Source of the DNA: Proteromonas lacertae
Taxonomy: Eukaryota > Sar > Bigyra > Opalinata > Proteromonadidae
Assembly: GCA_002245135.1 (NCBI GenBank)
Contig: NGBS01000617.1
Coordinates: forward strand, 16,575-80,574
Reading direction: 5' to 3'
Length of the DNA stretch: 64,000 nucleotides
Part shown: positions 61,347-64,000 of the stretch, one piece after another
Layout: each line of letters begins with the position of its first letter
Numbering within the stretch: the stretch's first letter is position 1
Made by a program: the position numbers and the translations under genes
The notes under the pieces: model-generated
Seen by the model: the letters and a program-made list of their open reading frames with translations, nothing else
What the model was told of the DNA's origin: nothing
Databases searched by the model: none

Positions 61347-64000
61347 TTAATCATATTTCTTTTTAGTAATTTGAGTTAATATATCAGGATTTCTATAAAT
61401 CTGTAATACGTACAACGATAACTGATATTCATCTTTCAAATGACCTTTATAATGTAAATATCTCGCAATATACACAGCATCACACAAATATAGTAAATCT
61501 TCGCTATCTATGATTTCTTCATACAAAACTTGCCAAGGTCTTGAACTAAATATACTTCTCACTACTTGACCAATTGCTACGACTATTACTGCATAAAATG
61601 TAATAACTCCTAATCCATTGATAGATATTAACAAATCACCAATCACTCCTTGCATAGCTTTATCACTAATAACAATAATACCAAGATCATCACTAGTTTC
61701 CCAATAACAATTCAATCGATTCATACATCTATAATTTAAAGTCATATTCTTCCATTCAGTTTGTTGTGTATCTATTAGCAGTGGTGTTGTTGATGCTGTT
61801 AATCTTAATACACGAGGATAGGCATTCTCTAATACTAAAGAAGCATTTTCTTGTTGAGTTAAAATCTTGATTAATTGAGCTTCTTCATTTTCATTCATTG
61901 GAATAATATGAGAATCATAAACTTCAAGAGCATTCTATATATATTGCATAAATAATAATAATTATTATATATACAGATGGTGCAAGTCTTTTAAATAAAA
62001 GATCAATTGAAAATGTTTCTTGAGTAGTTTCATTATGTAATAAACTCAACAGCAATTGTCTGTTGGGTGGAGACATACCCCAAAGATCATTGGCAAATGG
62101 TTGAAGTTGTACTTCTTGTCCACAGTCTTTATGATGAGGTAAATATACTATTTAATAATAATTATTTTTAATAAATACATTGTGATGGTATTTTCTTCTC
62201 TAACTCAAAGAATTCATCTTGAGTTAATGGTCTTAATATTTTCATTTTGTCTCCTGTAAATAGTTTATAATCTCCATTGATAGTCTATTGTTATAAATAA
62301 CAATAATAAATAATTATACATGAATATTAACACTCATCTCCAAGTTTGTTATTGGATTAGTTGAAAGTGTTGGATTTCCTGCACTAAATAATACAATTGG
62401 TGCTACAACAGATATAATCAGCAAAGCCAACATTCCAAATGGATATAATTTATCTATCCAATCTCTTTTTGTCTACTTTTATACTCAGGATCACCATTTC
62501 TCATTGCCATCTATATAGAATATATATAATAATTGATACAATGCATCTATTTTGAAATAGAAATGAAATAATCTCTTCAATTTTCATCCACATTTGAAAT
62601 GTAACAACTGTTTCAGAACTTACATGATCTAAGAACATTCTAATTTCCCATAAGAATGGACAATAACGATAAGCCATATGAATAGCAAAAACAACGTAAT
62701 ATGTATAATAACTATAATCTTCAATATAACCAGTAGTAACTATTCCTTGAACATAGCCATAGTATATTTGTAAAGCACCAACATACAAATAAATAACACC
62801 AAAAATGTAAAACCATTCTAATAAAGATGTTTCTGACATGAATTTTTGTGAATAAAATGGAGCATAAAAGAAACAGAATAGATGTAATAAACAGGTAATA
62901 ACTACTTGCATAATTATCTTTAACAATAAACTTCTTCTAATATAACAGATTCTTTCAACTACCATAATAAATATCACCACTATCATTGAATAAAAGTTGT
63001 TGTACTGAATTGACTGTTTAAAAATTGATCTTGAACAGCTGTAATATCAGCACTGGATGTGATTTGACCAAAGAAAAGTAATACAAATATCAACATAATA
63101 AATTGAATAAATGCAATAACTAAATACAAATCTGCGCCAACTTTCTTGGGACTGTTTTGGATGTCAATGCATCAATGGAAGCTGTACCAACACCTGATCT
63201 TCTTAAGAACTTTAATAACCACATTGGAAACAAATGGTACTTTATGAATTGGTTTTGTTCTGTTTGATTTGTATAAACTGATTTGCTGGCTATTTCAAGA
63301 TCAATTTCAGATTGAGTATCATAACGATTATCAACATATAAACCCATATACTATTTAATACATTAATAATAAACATATAATATACATTTAGCATGAAGAT
63401 ATGAAATAGAATAGCTACAAATAATATCAAATAACCACTTAATGATTGTATTAAACTACTATTCATATAATCTTCTCCTCTTTGTTAATTCCAATTAAAT
63501 CTAATATTTGGACATGATCTAAACCATCTGGAACTATTTTTGATGGACAAAAAGGCTATAAATTATATAAATATAAATAATATATACATATATGCTTGGA
63601 TAATATTGATTACCCTTTATTTCTGACAAAACAATGGTAATTGATAAGTATAATTTGTGATAAAAACAATCCATATAAATTCCATTAGAAATATCCAATA
63701 CTTTGATGATGGTAATGGTGAATCGATTGTCGAATAACAAAACATTGAAAAAAGAATAATAAAAGATATCAAATTACTGTCATAAATAGCAACAACAACT
63801 GCACCAACATAAACTAAAAATTCACTATTACTCATACAAATATAAGATATTAATGATATAATATCTTTTGGATATTTATATTTTTTACCCATTAATAAGA
63901 TTGGATTAATTGTATGTTTTGTAAGCCATTTTACTATGTAATGATAGATTCTATAAGCTCCTAACTTGTGGAATTCTTCGCCTGCTTCTTCATCAGATAT
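61347..64000 (-). CDS. piezo: Piezo mechanosensitive cation channel, C-terminal part
   Basis: Plasma-membrane stretch-activated channel; the gene enters from the right edge. Exons encode membrane helices (e.g. YVGAVVVAIYDSNLISFIIL), a beam-like cytosolic segment, the last transmembrane block (MIVVIFIMVVERICYIRRSL, WFYIFGVIYLYVGALQIYYG, anchor region YCPFLWEIRMFLDHV), the cap domain (GNPTLSTNPI...TINGDYKLFTG), pore helix region SDKAMQGVIGDLLISINGLG / VITFYAVIVVAIGQVVRSIF, and the conserved tail LYVLQIYRNPDILTQ. Introns: 63556-63587, 63351-63385, 62511-62539, 62285-62319, 62148-62178 and 61935-61974 (29-40 nt). Single-base frame breaks occur near 63605, 63460, 63170, 63020 and 62466, the last at an A-run. 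Stop TAA 61347-61349. Confidence 0.9.

Noticed and set aside
1-64000. tRNA, rRNA or CRISPR arrays
   Set aside because: No tRNA-like A/B boxes with a cloverleaf, no rRNA-like conserved stretch and no spaced short repeats were recognised by reading.

Overview
The window is nuclear DNA from an AT-rich eukaryotic protist (roughly three quarters A+T by eye). TAA, TAG and TGA all act as stops. Genes are dense and on both strands, and they are cut by extremely short GT-AG introns, mostly 22-40 nt, typically starting GTATAT/GTATTT and ending ATAG. Asn/Ser/Asp/Glu-rich low-complexity tracts are common. The gene set (PDR-type ABC transporter, SPB1, CIR1-like, PTB-like, Piezo) is eukaryotic. I cannot name the species; an AT-rich amoeboid or other free-living protist fits, and a ciliate with reassigned stop codons does not.

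Layout. 1-7 kb: the 3' part of a full-size ABCG/PDR transporter, a secretory-pathway nucleotide-sugar glycosyltransferase, and an acyltransferase-3/SGNH membrane O-acyltransferase; the last two could cooperate in surface-glycan building and decoration. 7-13.6 kb: RNA-biology block with SPB1 (rRNA 2'-O-methyltransferase), a divergently transcribed CIR1-like zinc-knuckle protein, a four-RRM PTB/hnRNP-L-like protein, and an uncharacterised 198-aa protein. 14-27.5 kb: a Cys-rich multi-CxxC gene followed by three tandem pseudokinase-LRR genes, two of them preceded by decayed relics that also carry CxxC motifs. A ~1.16-kb hAT-type element sits in the first copy. 27.8-48.3 kb: one giant secreted, cadherin-like/tandem-95 repeat gene (~6,850 aa) with ELWxxDGT-type repeats near its C-terminus.

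48.7-56.8 kb is a transposon and gene graveyard: a 5'-truncated hAT transposase, a degenerate repeat copy, a 1.48-kb-arm inverted repeat carrying kinase and HSP70 fragments, an MCM5 fragment in its spacer, and a foldback element with terminal inverted repeats and a 7-bp target duplication. 57-60.6 kb holds small or unrecognised genes, including a coiled-coil/ankyrin gene. 61.3-64 kb is the 3' part of a Piezo mechanosensitive channel gene on the minus strand.

Many conserved genes (SPB1, CIR1-like, Piezo, PTB-like) contain single-base frameshifts, several of them in A-runs, while the rest of the protein is well preserved. I therefore read most frameshifts in this window, including those in the giant gene, as likely consensus errors rather than pseudogenisation. 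The 49-56 kb relics have many additional stops and are truly decayed. Exon joins are my own reading from splice consensus and conserved protein context.
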